A model generated the notes under the pieces. That model was not told the origin of the DNA and did not search any database. It saw only the letters and a program-made list of their open reading frames with translations. A stretch of 64,000 nucleotides of DNA, taken from an uncultured Bacteroidota bacterium (lineage in GTDB: Bacteria > Bacteroidota > Bacteroidia > 2-12-FULL-35-15). Where the stretch lies: the NCBI GenBank assembly GCA_903847205.1, contig CAINDA010000024.1:1-64000 (forward strand), in the 5' to 3' direction. Position 1 is the first letter of the stretch; every line of letters starts with the position of its first letter. Made by a program: the position numbers and the translations under genes. Positions 46,201 through 56,100 of the stretch are shown one piece after another.

Positions 46201-49200
46201 GCCCCTGCAATAACCGTTACAGCCCCTAACGGCGGTGAAACCCTTACAGGCTGCAGCAATTATATTATCAGCTGGAACAAATCAACATGTTTAGGAAATT
46301 GGAATTTAGAATATTCAAAAGACAACGGCGTTTCCTGGAACACTATAGCTTCTAACATTACCAATACCGGCGCTAATACACAAACATATACCTGGTATGT
46401 ACCTAACAGCATCACAACCACACTCGGCCTTATCCGTGTATCATCCTATTTAAGTCCGGGAACTTATTACGATGTGAGTAATGCTGTATTTAATATCAAC
46501 CCTAATAATAACATCACAGTGGTTACAGCTAATGGTGGTGAAGTGTGGGCTGGATGCTCTTCATACAATATTACCTGGTCAAAATTAACTTCGCCGTGTA
46601 ACACTTCTTTCGATTTATATTACTCTTTGAACAATGGAAGTACCTACACTTATTTTGCAAGTGCTGCCGATAACGGGCTTACTTCTCAATCTTATTCATG
46701 GAGTATTCCTAATACATTGAGCAGCAATCAGTGTCTTATTAAAGTTGCTTCCGGAAACTTCCCGACAGTTTTCGATGTGAGCGATGCAGTATTTACCATT
46801 AACCCGAGTGTTGATATTACCGTGGCAAGCCCCAATGGCGGCGAGGTATGGCAGGGATTATCTTCTCACACAATTACCTGGACCAATCTGCAGGGTGCAT
46901 CCGGATTATATAACATTGAGTATTCAATAAACAATGGGACTTCCTGGACTACATTAGCAACTAATTATTCCGGCAACTCATATAACTGGTCAATAGTGCC
47001 GAATACGCCGAGCACAACGTGCCTAGTGAGAATTACTGATTATTTAACTCCCTGTAAATTCGATGTAAGTAATGCAGTGTTTACCATTTCTCCTGCAACT
47101 CCTATTTTGACTGCGCCCAATGGAGGTCAGACATTTAATGTCGGCTGTAGTACCAGTATTACCTGGAATAGTTCAACATACTATTCTACAGTTACACTTT
47201 ACTATTCTTCTAACGGCGGAACAACATGGACGCTGATCACAACAACTTCAAATAATGGCTCATATACATGGACTGTTCCAAATGCCGCTTCCGGAAATTG
47301 CATGATAAAGGCTGCTAATTCTGCAGATTTAACAGTTTATGATATCAGCGATGCGCCTTTTACAATAAATGTTCCTCTCACTGTAACCTCTGCAAACGGC
47401 GGTGAATCATGGGTTGGCTGCAGCTCTTATAACATTACCTGGACAAAAACTACCTGCATCGGCAACTGGAATATTTATTATTCAATTGACAATGGTGCTA
47501 ATTGGGTTGGAATAGCAACAAATGTTACAAACACAGGTGTCGCTTCACAGTCTTATTCATGGTCTGTTCCAAACACTATTACAACAACGCAGGCACTCAT
47601 CAAAGTTGAATCTTATACTTCTCCATCAACTTATTTTGATGTGAGTGATGCCGTATTCACAATCAATCCAAGCCATGATGTAACGGTGATTACACCAAAC
47701 GGCGGTGAAACCATAGCATCATTAATAAATTATAATATTACATGGAGCAATCTTCCTGCCGCTTCAGGACAATACAGCTTGTATTATTCAACAAATAACG
47801 GCGGATCGTGGAACAGTATTGTTTCTAACGTTACCGGCAACTCTTACATCTGGAGTGTGCCGAATCTTTCAAGTACACAGTGTTTGATTAAAGTGATGGA
47901 TTATGTAAATACATGTAAATACGATGTAAGTAATGCTGTATTTACTATTACTCCGCCTACACCGATTCTATTGACTCCTAACGGCGGTGAAACATTATAT
48001 ATCGGCTGTAATTTCAATATAACCTGGAACACTACTACTTTTATTTCTTCTGTAAACCTTGATTACTCCACTAACGGCGGGATTACCTGGCTGCCGATTG
48101 TGTCTGGTACAGCCAACGACGGGGTTTATGCATGGACAATACCAAACACACAATCGCAGAATTGCCGTGTGAGAGCAAGCAATTCGATTGACGTTTCGAT
48201 ATTTGATATCAGCGATGCTTCATTTATTATTTCGCCCTCTGTGCAGGTACTTACTCCCAACGGCGGCGAAACATTAACTGGATGCAGTAATTATAATATC
48301 ACCTGGAACAAAACAACCTGTATCGGGAACTGGAACATCGAATACTCTTTAAACAATGGTGTTTCGTGGACAACTATAGTCAGCAACCTGTCGAACAGCG
48401 GGCCTAATTTTCAGACTTATATTTGGTATGTTCCAAACAACTTAACCACTACACAGGGCCTTATCCGCGTTTCATCCTATTCAAGTCCAAGTACCTATTG
48501 GGATCAAAGCAACGCTGTATTCAGCATTAACCCGAATAACAATATTGTTTTGAGTACGCCCAACGGCGGCGAAGTCTGGACAGGCTGTCAAACCTATAAT
48601 ATTACGTGGTCGAAATTATCATCGCCGTGTAATACCAGTTATGATTTATACTACTCACTGAATAATGGAGGTACTTATACTTATTTTGCAAACGCGGCAG
48701 ATAATGGTTTGGCTTCTCAAACCTATGCATGGACAGTGCCCAATACTATTTCCAGTACACAGGCATTAATCAAAGTAGTTTCTGCTTCATGGCCGACTAT
48801 TTTTGATGTGAGTAACGCTGTATTCACTATCAATAAAAATATTGATATTACAGTTACTTCGCCTGATGGCGGCGAAGTGTGGCAGGGACTTTCAACTCAT
48901 ACCATTACCTGGAACAATTCAATTTACGCATCAGGTTTGTACACTATTTATTATTCTACAAACGGAGGTTCTTCATGGAATACAATTGTAACTAACCTTC
49001 CGGGGAATTCTTACAACTGGAGTGTTCCCAATACACCAAGCACCACCTGCTTAATTAAAGTCGAAGACTACCTCGCTGTATGCAGATATGATAACAGCAA
49101 TGCGAACTTTACAATTTCTCCGGCAACACCGATACTTCTCACGCCCAATGGTGCTGAGGTGTTGAACTCAGGTCAGACTTATAATATCACCTGGACTGCG

Positions 49201-52200
49201 GCAACATATTTTTCTTCAGTGAACCTTTATTATTCATCAGACAATGGCATAACCTGGAATGCAATTACCACGAATATAAGCAACAACGGTTCTTACAGCT
49301 GGACAGTTCCAAATGTGAATTCCACAACTTGCCTCGTGAAGGCAGCAAACAATGCTGATGTAACTGTTTTTGATGTCAGCGATGCAGTATTCACAATTAA
49401 GCCTGCCGTGAAAATTGTTACTCCTAACGGAGGAGAAAGTGTTGGAGGCTGTACTGTAACATCAATCACGTGGGAGCGGTCTCCAACCTGGAGCACTTAT
49501 AAAATTGAATACTCCACCAATAACGGAACATCCTGGACAACAATCACCTCGAGTTATGCAGCAAGTTCAAATCCGGCAACATATATCTGGACACTTCCAA
49601 ACCTTGCATCCACTCAGACTTTAGTGAGAGTTACGCCGACGCTTGCAACATCTTATTATGACGTAAGCGATAATGTATTTACAATCACCCATCCAGTAAC
49701 TATTATCCAGCCTAACTTCGGCGGCACAATGGTTGTGGGAACCACTTACAATATCACATGGAACTCAGATGGTATTTCAAACTTATATGATATTTATTAT
49801 TCAACAAACGGCGGTGCAAATTATACAAACATAGTGACCGCCTATAACACAAGCACAAACGTTTATGCATGGACTGTACCAAATACACCTTCAACTAATT
49901 GTAAAATCTGGGTGAAGGATAATACAGCTTCATGTAAGCAGGATACCAGTGATGTTGTGTTTACAATAAGTTTAACTGCAGCACCGATTACACTTCTTAC
50001 TCCAAACGGCGGTGACAGCCTGAGCGGATGTTTCCCTTATAATATTACATGGGTTGAATCTCCTACTATCGGAACATACGATCTGCTGTATTCAACTAAC
50101 AGCGGTTCAACCTGGAATAATATTGTAACAGGTTATGCAACATCAAGCCACAGCTATAGCTGGAATATCCCGAATACAATAAATTCAGGCACCTGCCTTG
50201 TGCGAGTGAGGTCAAATTCAAATCCAACTATCTTTGATCAGAGTGATGCTTTATTGGATATTCATTATGGAAATTTAACTGCACTGCCTTCAGATACCAC
50301 AGTATGTTCAGGACAGCCGGTTCAGCTGAATGCAAGGAATGGTCATAATTATACCTGGACGCCTTCTACTGGTTTAAGCTGCACAACATGTGCTAATCCA
50401 ATTGCAACGCCTTTAGCAAGCACCACTTATACAGTTACTTCAAATAATGCAGGATGTATTTTAACGGATACGGCCCGTATCAGTGTGTTTACAGCTTCTG
50501 TTGCAATTACAGCTTCGCCTGCTTCTTCAATTTGTGCAGGTACAACTGTTACATTTACAGCAGCTCCGATAAACGGCGGAACAACTCCCGCCTATCAATG
50601 GTATTTGAATGGCAGTCCTGTGGGCAGTAACAGCCCAACTTACAGCAATTCAAGTTTAACTAACGGCAGTCAGGTATATGTTGTTCTTACGTCGAATGCT
50701 CCCTGTCTGATAACAAACACGGCTACTTCAAGCACAATTACAATGAACGTGATTTCTATACCGGCAGTTCCGGGAACCATTTCTGGAACAGCAACGGTAT
50801 GTTCCGGATCAACCAATACATACAGCATTGGAGCTGTGAGCGGTGCAACTGGCTATGTATGGTCATTGCCCGGCGGCTGGACAGGAACCTCTACAACTAC
50901 CAGTATTACTGCAACAGCCGGTGTTACGGCCGGAAATATTTCCGTTACTGCAGGAAATACCTGCGGGCCAAGTTCTCCTCAAACCCTTGCTGTTGCTGTG
51001 AATGTGATTCCTGCAACACCCGGACCGATTTCCGGACTTGCGGTAATTTGCAGCGGTACAAGCAACACATACAGCATCACAGCTGTGAGCGGTGCATCAT
51101 CATATACGTGGGTGCTGCCTAACGGCTGGACAGGCACTTCAACAACAAACAGCATAACAGCAGCAGCCTCTGCAGCCGGCGGTAATATTACAGTTACAGC
51201 CAATAATGGCTGCGGCAATAGTTCAGTGCAGACATTAGCTATTACTGTTAATACACCGCCTGCAACACCAGGAACGATTTCAGGAACAACGCCGATTTGT
51301 GCAGGCTCTACCAACACTTACAGCATCACAGCTGTAAGCGGTGCAGTATCCTATACATGGGCTCTTCCAGGCGGCTGGACAGGGACTTCAACAACGGCAA
51401 GTATCAGTGCAGCTGCAAATACTGCCAGCGGTAACGTTACAGTAACTGCAGACAACGGATGCGGCAGCAGCGCGGTAAAAACATTGGCTGTTGTTGTCAA
51501 TTCAATTCCCGCAGTACCAGGAACAATAAGCGGTTCTGTAGCGGCCTGCCAGGGTACTTCAAATACTTATAGTGTAATAGCTGTGAGTGGTGCAGCGTCA
51601 TATACGTGGATTTTGCCAAGCGGCTGGACAGGGACTTCAGCAACAAATAGTATTACTGCCATTGCAGGCAGTACAGGCGGAAGTATTACTGTTACTGCTG
51701 ATAATGGCTGCGGTAACAGCAGTTTGCAGACTCTTGCTGTAACCGTTAATCCTTTACCTGTAATAACTGCGGGTACTGCAGCAACAATTTGCGCAGGACA
51801 AATGACTCCTTTAACTTCTGACGGCGGCAATACTTACAGCTGGCTTCCTGCAACAGGATTAAGCGATCCAACAATATCCAATCCGAATGCAAGCCCGGTA
51901 ACACCGACTACCTATACCGTTACAGGAACTTCTTTATTATTGTGTTCTTCAACAGCCACAGTAACAATAACTGTAACTCCCGGCCCCACCATTACACATT
52001 CTGCTAACACTGCAATTTGTAATGGAAGCAGTACACAATTAACAGCAGGAGGTGCCACAACCTACAGCTGGCTGCCAGTAACGGATTTGAGCAACGCTTC
52101 AATATCTAACCCAATGGCGCATCCAACAGCAACCACAACCTATACTGTTACAGGAACAACAGGGCTGTGTTCAGGTACAGCAACAATTACAGTTACTGTG

Positions 52201-55200
52201 AATCAAATTCCAGCTGTTACAGCGGGCACAGCAGCAACTATTTGTTCGGGAACTGCAACTCCTTTAACTGCGGGCGGTGCAGTAAGTTACAGCTGGCTGC
52301 CAACTACTGGATTAAGCAATCCTTTGATAGCAAACCCTTCTGCATCTCCCGTATCTTCGACCTCCTACACGGTTACCGGAACTACTTCAAATTGTTCTGC
52401 CACGGCAACTGTTGCTGTTGCAGTAACTACGTTAACTGTAAGCGCTGGCGGTGATGTTTCAATCTGTTCAGGAGGGAATACTACACTCTCTGCTTCCGGC
52501 GGAACGGCCTATTCCTGGCTTCCTGCAACGGGGCTGAGTGCTGCAAATATTTCAAATCCTATAGCCAGCCCAACTGGAACTACTACTTATACAGTAACAG
52601 TAACTTCGGGATCTTGTTCTGCAACCGATGATGTTATAGTAACCGTTAATTCAGTAAGCTCGGCAAGCGCAGGTCCTGATGTTTCTATCCCATGCGGGGG
52701 AAGCGCAACACTTGCTGCAAGCGGCGGAACAGCTTATTCATGGCTCCCTGTTACAGGATTAAGTAATCCAAATATTGCAAACCCAATAGCAACTCCGCCA
52801 TATACTATTACTTATACTGTAACTGTATCTAACGGTACTTGTTCAGCCACCGATCAGGTAACAGTAACTGCAGGCAGCTTTACTGCAAATGCAGGTAATG
52901 ATGTATCCATCTGCACGGGCGGTACAACTACTTTAACCGGCTCATCAAGCACTCCGCCATGGGTGAATTTGGCAACCAGTTATTCGTTCGCAGAGAATAC
53001 AGGATCATTTACATATATTACCGGAGGAACTGTTGTTCTCAACGGAGCAAGCACTTCTATGGATGATGTTATTTCGGGTCCGTTCACAATGCCTTCATTC
53101 ATGTTCAATAATATTGCTTATACTTCTGTTTATATTTCTACTAATGGATTTATAACATTTGGTTCTCAACCAACAACTACCAATTATGATCCGATTGGTT
53201 CTTTAGAAACATACGCCGGTGCTGTTGCAGGGTTTGGTACAGATTTAAATAAAGCTACGGCAGGAACACCAGAGATCAGGTACCAGACTGTGGGAACTGA
53301 ATTTGTTGTTCAGTACAAAGATATGGGCAGGTATAATTCATCCGGAACATCGGACAGGCTAGGCTTTCAGATCCGTTTAAATACATCAGGAAATACAGTA
53401 AAAGTGGTGTATGATGCACCGGCATTGATCGGCGCAGCAACCTTTGATCCTGAAGTTGGATTGAGAGGCTCTGATAATACATTTGCAACCAATGTTCATA
53501 ACAGAGAAATACTTTCTACTACAGGACCATGGGTGAACTCCTTACAGGGTACGGCGATTACAAGTTTATGTTTTCTTGACAGCTCTGTGCCGACAACAAA
53601 ACCAAATGCAGGAACCACATTCACATGGAGCCCTGCAACAAGCGGGACTGCAGCTTATTCATGGTCGCCGTCAGCCGGTTTAAGTTCAACAACAATAGCA
53701 AATCCAATAGCAAATCCTACTGTAACTACAACATATACATTAACTGCGACAAGCGGTAACTGCAGCGCTATTGATATGGTTACTGTTACCGTAGGCGGCA
53801 GCAGTGTAAATGCAGGAACTGATGCTTCAATATGCTCAGGGGGAAATACAACTTTGAATGCAACCGGGGCAGCGACCTACTCATGGCTTCCTATAACAGG
53901 ATTGAGCGCTGCTAATATTGCTAATCCAATTGCATCGCCGACTGCGACCACTTCATACACTGTGACAGGAACATCTGGGTCATGCACATCAACTGACATT
54001 GTGATGATTACAGTGACTACAATGCCGACTGCAAATGCTGGCAGCGATATTTCGATTTGTACTGGAAACACCACAACGTTGAATGCATCCGGCGGAACAG
54101 CCTATTCATGGCTGCCTGTAACAGGTTTGAGTTCTGCTGCAATTGCAAACCCTGTCGCAAACCCTGCTGCAACAACAACCTACACTGTGACTGTATCGAA
54201 TGGAAATTGTTCAGCAACTGATATGGTAACTGTAACAGTTACTTCGCCTCCAATACCCAATGCCGGTGCAGATGTGTCAATCTGTGCAGGTTCTAATACT
54301 TTATTGACTGCATCAGGCGGAACAAGTTATTCCTGGCTGCCTGTAACAGGATTGAGCTCTCCTTCTATTGCCAGTCCTGCTGCTTCTCCTGCAGCCACCA
54401 CAACATATACGGTATCTGTTTCGAATGGAGTGTGTTCATTAACAGATATGGTTATTATAACAGTAAATACTGTGCCTGCAAATGCAGGAATTGATGCAGC
54501 AATTTGTAATGGAAGCAGCACCACATTAGCTGCCACCGGCGGTACAACCTACTCATGGCTTCCGATAACCGGATTGAGCTCTGCTTCTATTGCCAATCCC
54601 GTTGCTTCTCCGACAAGCACAACAACATATACTGTGACTGTTTCTGACGGCACCTGTTCAGCTACTGACATGGTAAACATTGTAGTTGCGAGTTCGGCTC
54701 CCGTGGCACCCGCCTCAATAAGCGGTGCTGTCTCGGTTTGCGCGGGTTCAAGCCAGACATATTCTGTTGCTGTTGATCCAAACATAACTTCTTATGCATG
54801 GACAATGCCTTCGGGATGGCCCGGTACTTCTGTCACTAACAGTATAACATCAGCTTCTGTTACGAACAGCGGTGTAGTGTCCGTTATAGCTTCAAATGCC
54901 TGCGGATCGGCTTCAGCGGTTACATTGGCAGTTACAGTGAATCCTCTTCCGACAGTTACTATGACCTCCCTCGGAACAGTTTGTAAGACGGATCCTGCAT
55001 TTACAATTACAGCAGGAAGCCCGTCAGGAGGGAATTATTCTGGTACTGGCGTAAGCGGCACTAGTATTTTCACACCTTTAACTGCGGGTGTTGGCACGTT
55101 TACCATCACTTATCTTTATACGGATGTAAACGGCTGTTCTAAAAGTGCGAACAATACAGTGATAGTGCATCTGTGTACGGGCATCAGCTCTTTAACAAAC

Positions 55201-55455
55201 AACGACGGCATACCTGTGATTGTTTATCCGAATCCGTTCAGCACTTCCACAACGGTTCATATCAATGAAAATATAATCCTGAATGGCGCTTCAATTATGG
55301 TGTTCGACCTGGTCGGCAAGAATGTTCTGAACATTACAAACCTGCATTCAAGTGATGTTTTGATTGAAAGAAAAGATCTGGATGCAGGAGTTTACTTCTA
55401 TCAGTTCATGAATGATAATCATATTGTAAGTACAGGTAAATTGATAATAAATTAA
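43255..55455 (+). CDS. Giant repetitive secreted protein with T9SS type A sorting domain
   Basis: 4066 residues with a signal peptide (FFLFVFQSAKSQ). Residues 25 to about 2340 are 24 modules of roughly 97 residues, each with PNGGE, ITW and SWTVPN landmarks, like the Kre9/KNH Ser-Thr-rich family; modules 4-21 follow a 7-module super-repeat. Then come Ig-like modules: one at about 2341, a C-rich one at about 2406, four PKD-like ones (GTISG..VC.G..NTYS...W.LP.GWTGTS, 2503-2833), and about ten YSWLP.TGLS modules (2834-3815). A separate roughly 215-residue domain is nested at about 3235-3450. Another PKD-like module lies near 3816, and a type A sorting domain from about 3976 (VIVYPNPFSTS ... DAGVYFYQF). 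It is predicted to be a surface-exposed adhesin or filament exported by T9SS. No enzyme motif is seen. Confidence 0.88.
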   Translation: MKFIKLLSLSLFFLFVFQSAKSQTVTVVTPNGGEVLYACQSYNITWSQTGSPSNYWNIDYSSNGGTTWTSVASNLLVSTGTFAWTVPNLQSSTVIMRIMDAVNNAVTDQSNSNFTINIPITVTVPNGSESWLAGTSQNITWNAVGTSGVFDIYYSINGGSSWNTIAYNYTTGAGTYAWTIPNNPSAFCLVRVQDHTTGCMIDNSNNNFTIVAATPILITPNVAATMYMNCVYTITWNTSTFYSPVKLEYSTNSGSTWVTIVSSTSNSGAYSWTVPSTASSSCLVRASNTADLTSLDVSNAVFTIAPSVTIVSPNGTETLTGCSNYTITWNKTNCLGNWNIAYSADNGSTWNYIVYNLTNTGTNSQTYVWYVPNNISTTQALIRVESYNSPGTYFDASNSVFNINPNNNIAVTAPNGSETWVGCSSYTISWTKLSSPCNTYFNLYYSLNNGTSYNLITSVNDNGLTSQSYSWSIPNTLTSTQCLVKVVSGNWPTVFDVSNAMFTITPSADVTVVSPNGGEVWQGLTSHTITWSNLSGASGLYNVEYSTNSGSNWTTLATNISGNSYNWVSVPNTPSTTCLVRVTDYINPCKYDVSNAVFTISPATPIMTAPNGGQTFNVGCTAIITWNPATYYSTIDLFYSSNGGISYTAIASSLTNNGYYTWTVPNAASANCLIKVANSADNAVFDISDAPFTISVPLTVTAANGGETWIGCSTYNITWTKSTCLGNWNIYYSINNGTAWTLIANYVTNTGSASQSYAWQVPNGITTTQALIKVESYNNPSTYSDVSDAVFNINPSNDITVTAPNGGQTLTALTTYAVTWTNLPSASGQYTLQYSTNNGTSYSTIVSNITGNTYSWTVPNTSSSQCLIKVIDYVNPCKFDVSDAVFTINPAGPVLLSPNGGETVYIGCTASITWAAATFISTVKLEYSTNNGSTWTLITSGTSNTGSYSWTVPNTVSANCIIKASNTSNLTLFDVSDAVFAIAPAITVTAPNGGETLTGCSNYIISWNKSTCLGNWNLEYSKDNGVSWNTIASNITNTGANTQTYTWYVPNSITTTLGLIRVSSYLSPGTYYDVSNAVFNINPNNNITVVTANGGEVWAGCSSYNITWSKLTSPCNTSFDLYYSLNNGSTYTYFASAADNGLTSQSYSWSIPNTLSSNQCLIKVASGNFPTVFDVSDAVFTINPSVDITVASPNGGEVWQGLSSHTITWTNLQGASGLYNIEYSINNGTSWTTLATNYSGNSYNWSIVPNTPSTTCLVRITDYLTPCKFDVSNAVFTISPATPILTAPNGGQTFNVGCSTSITWNSSTYYSTVTLYYSSNGGTTWTLITTTSNNGSYTWTVPNAASGNCMIKAANSADLTVYDISDAPFTINVPLTVTSANGGESWVGCSSYNITWTKTTCIGNWNIYYSIDNGANWVGIATNVTNTGVASQSYSWSVPNTITTTQALIKVESYTSPSTYFDVSDAVFTINPSHDVTVITPNGGETIASLINYNITWSNLPAASGQYSLYYSTNNGGSWNSIVSNVTGNSYIWSVPNLSSTQCLIKVMDYVNTCKYDVSNAVFTITPPTPILLTPNGGETLYIGCNFNITWNTTTFISSVNLDYSTNGGITWLPIVSGTANDGVYAWTIPNTQSQNCRVRASNSIDVSIFDISDASFIISPSVQVLTPNGGETLTGCSNYNITWNKTTCIGNWNIEYSLNNGVSWTTIVSNLSNSGPNFQTYIWYVPNNLTTTQGLIRVSSYSSPSTYWDQSNAVFSINPNNNIVLSTPNGGEVWTGCQTYNITWSKLSSPCNTSYDLYYSLNNGGTYTYFANAADNGLASQTYAWTVPNTISSTQALIKVVSASWPTIFDVSNAVFTINKNIDITVTSPDGGEVWQGLSTHTITWNNSIYASGLYTIYYSTNGGSSWNTIVTNLPGNSYNWSVPNTPSTTCLIKVEDYLAVCRYDNSNANFTISPATPILLTPNGAEVLNSGQTYNITWTAATYFSSVNLYYSSDNGITWNAITTNISNNGSYSWTVPNVNSTTCLVKAANNADVTVFDVSDAVFTIKPAVKIVTPNGGESVGGCTVTSITWERSPTWSTYKIEYSTNNGTSWTTITSSYAASSNPATYIWTLPNLASTQTLVRVTPTLATSYYDVSDNVFTITHPVTIIQPNFGGTMVVGTTYNITWNSDGISNLYDIYYSTNGGANYTNIVTAYNTSTNVYAWTVPNTPSTNCKIWVKDNTASCKQDTSDVVFTISLTAAPITLLTPNGGDSLSGCFPYNITWVESPTIGTYDLLYSTNSGSTWNNIVTGYATSSHSYSWNIPNTINSGTCLVRVRSNSNPTIFDQSDALLDIHYGNLTALPSDTTVCSGQPVQLNARNGHNYTWTPSTGLSCTTCANPIATPLASTTYTVTSNNAGCILTDTARISVFTASVAITASPASSICAGTTVTFTAAPINGGTTPAYQWYLNGSPVGSNSPTYSNSSLTNGSQVYVVLTSNAPCLITNTATSSTITMNVISIPAVPGTISGTATVCSGSTNTYSIGAVSGATGYVWSLPGGWTGTSTTTSITATAGVTAGNISVTAGNTCGPSSPQTLAVAVNVIPATPGPISGLAVICSGTSNTYSITAVSGASSYTWVLPNGWTGTSTTNSITAAASAAGGNITVTANNGCGNSSVQTLAITVNTPPATPGTISGTTPICAGSTNTYSITAVSGAVSYTWALPGGWTGTSTTASISAAANTASGNVTVTADNGCGSSAVKTLAVVVNSIPAVPGTISGSVAACQGTSNTYSVIAVSGAASYTWILPSGWTGTSATNSITAIAGSTGGSITVTADNGCGNSSLQTLAVTVNPLPVITAGTAATICAGQMTPLTSDGGNTYSWLPATGLSDPTISNPNASPVTPTTYTVTGTSLLLCSSTATVTITVTPGPTITHSANTAICNGSSTQLTAGGATTYSWLPVTDLSNASISNPMAHPTATTTYTVTGTTGLCSGTATITVTVNQIPAVTAGTAATICSGTATPLTAGGAVSYSWLPTTGLSNPLIANPSASPVSSTSYTVTGTTSNCSATATVAVAVTTLTVSAGGDVSICSGGNTTLSASGGTAYSWLPATGLSAANISNPIASPTGTTTYTVTVTSGSCSATDDVIVTVNSVSSASAGPDVSIPCGGSATLAASGGTAYSWLPVTGLSNPNIANPIATPPYTITYTVTVSNGTCSATDQVTVTAGSFTANAGNDVSICTGGTTTLTGSSSTPPWVNLATSYSFAENTGSFTYITGGTVVLNGASTSMDDVISGPFTMPSFMFNNIAYTSVYISTNGFITFGSQPTTTNYDPIGSLETYAGAVAGFGTDLNKATAGTPEIRYQTVGTEFVVQYKDMGRYNSSGTSDRLGFQIRLNTSGNTVKVVYDAPALIGAATFDPEVGLRGSDNTFATNVHNREILSTTGPWVNSLQGTAITSLCFLDSSVPTTKPNAGTTFTWSPATSGTAAYSWSPSAGLSSTTIANPIANPTVTTTYTLTATSGNCSAIDMVTVTVGGSSVNAGTDASICSGGNTTLNATGAATYSWLPITGLSAANIANPIASPTATTSYTVTGTSGSCTSTDIVMITVTTMPTANAGSDISICTGNTTTLNASGGTAYSWLPVTGLSSAAIANPVANPAATTTYTVTVSNGNCSATDMVTVTVTSPPIPNAGADVSICAGSNTLLTASGGTSYSWLPVTGLSSPSIASPAASPAATTTYTVSVSNGVCSLTDMVIITVNTVPANAGIDAAICNGSSTTLAATGGTTYSWLPITGLSSASIANPVASPTSTTTYTVTVSDGTCSATDMVNIVVASSAPVAPASISGAVSVCAGSSQTYSVAVDPNITSYAWTMPSGWPGTSVTNSITSASVTNSGVVSVIASNACGSASAVTLAVTVNPLPTVTMTSLGTVCKTDPAFTITAGSPSGGNYSGTGVSGTSIFTPLTAGVGTFTITYLYTDVNGCSKSANNTVIVHLCTGISSLTNNDGIPVIVYPNPFSTSTTVHINENIILNGASIMVFDLVGKNVLNITNLHSSDVLIERKDLDAGVYFYQFMNDNHIVSTGKLIIN
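44176..49395 (+). repeat. 7-module higher-order repeat inside the giant gene
   Basis: The module order A-B-C-D-E-F-G is repeated: copy 1 at about 44176-46209, copy 2 at about 46210-48240, and a partial copy 3 (A-D) from about 48241 to 49395. Diagnostic words recur at matching places: LTGCSNY (A), SPCNT (B), WQGL and GASGLY (C), FNVGC (D), GNWNIYYS (E), ASGQY (F) and YIGC (G). The period is about 2.03 kb. Confidence 0.85.
52957..53604 (+). other. Domain nested inside an Ig-like module of the giant protein
   Basis: Within the CDS, the module starting ICTGGTTTLTG is interrupted by about 215 residues (ATSYSFAENTGSFTYITGG ... SLCFLDSSVP) before resuming with FTWSP and YSWSPSAGLS. The inserted segment carries VYISTNGFITFGSQ and EFVVQYKDMGRY, a beta-sandwich-like domain also seen at N-termini of other Bacteroidota secreted proteins. 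Its function is unknown. Confidence 0.7.
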
Positions 55456-55484
55456 ACTAATCATCAATATAAAAATCGGCATAA

Positions 55485-55519
55485 AAAAAAGTCTTTTAGA
55501 ATTCTGAAAGGCTTTTTTT
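55485..55519 (+). terminator. Terminator of the giant gene
   Basis: An AAGTCTTTTA / TGAAAGGCTT stem with GAATTC loop, A-run before and T-run after, 30 bp past the stop codon. Confidence 0.8.
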
Positions 55520-55740
55520 ATGAGGAGGCGGCCAAATGATATGCTATTTTTTTTATTGCACTTTCTTATTTGCCGCCTGTTATTTCAATTATTTTAATTT
55601 AAAAATTTTCGGAAAATATAAATTATACTTTGTCAAGAATGCCATGCTAAACGGGGCAATAGAGAGTGAAGGAATTGTGTTAAAATTTCAGCTTAGCATG
55701 GGTTTTAATTCTTTCTTAGTTCTCCTGATATACGAGGTTT

Positions 55741-56100
55741 TTAAAAGCACTTTTCAATGGCCTTCATCAATTCAAAATCATCAAAAGGTTTTGTCAAATA
55801 ATCAACAGCCCCCATTTCCATTCCTTTTTTAAAGTCGCTGCGCTTGGCTTTTGCAGTCAAAAAAATGAAAGGAATGGCAGCCGTTTCCGGGTCTTTTGAA
55901 AGGATCTGTAATACTCCGTGCCCATCGAGTATTGGCATCATGATGTCACAGATGATAATATCCGGGGTTTCTATTTGGGCAAGTTCTACACCTTCTTTCC
56001 CATTATCACCGGTAATAACGTTGTATCCAGCCAGCTGGAGAATTTCAGCCGTGTTTTCGCGAACGTCTTTATTATCTTCTATCAAAAGAATTTTTTTCGT
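55741..56100 (-). CDS. Single-domain response regulator with ACG in place of its ATG
   Basis: A CheY-like receiver of about 119 residues without an output domain. IEDN holds the acidic pocket, IIICDIMMP the phosphoacceptor Asp, FLTAK the Thr and LTKPFDD the Lys. Aligning the N-terminus with the neighbour paralogue and with usual receivers puts the start at 56100, where the codon is ACG (ACGAAAAAAATTCTTTTG, i.e. xKKILL). An in-frame TAA lies two codons upstream, so no ATG is available. Starting at the TTG at 56085 would cut into the first beta strand. Either ACG or another rare start is used, or the gene is silenced. It is divergent from its paralogue. Confidence 0.7.
   Translation of the reverse strand, partial: TKKILLIEDNKDVRENTAEILQLAGYNVITGDNGKEGVELAQIETPDIIICDIMMPILDGHGVLQILSKDPETAAIPFIFLTAKAKRSDFKKGMEMGAVDYLTKPFDDFELMKAIEKCF

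Noticed and set aside
43255-55455. Giant gene as a possible polyketide or non-ribosomal synthetase because of its size
   Set aside because: It has a signal peptide, Thr/Ser/Asn-rich Ig-like repeats and a T9SS sorting domain, with no enzymatic motif.
55536-55832. 98-residue plus-strand ORF after the giant gene
   Set aside because: Its second half is antisense to a well-supported receiver gene, and its first half is low-complexity AT-rich sequence.
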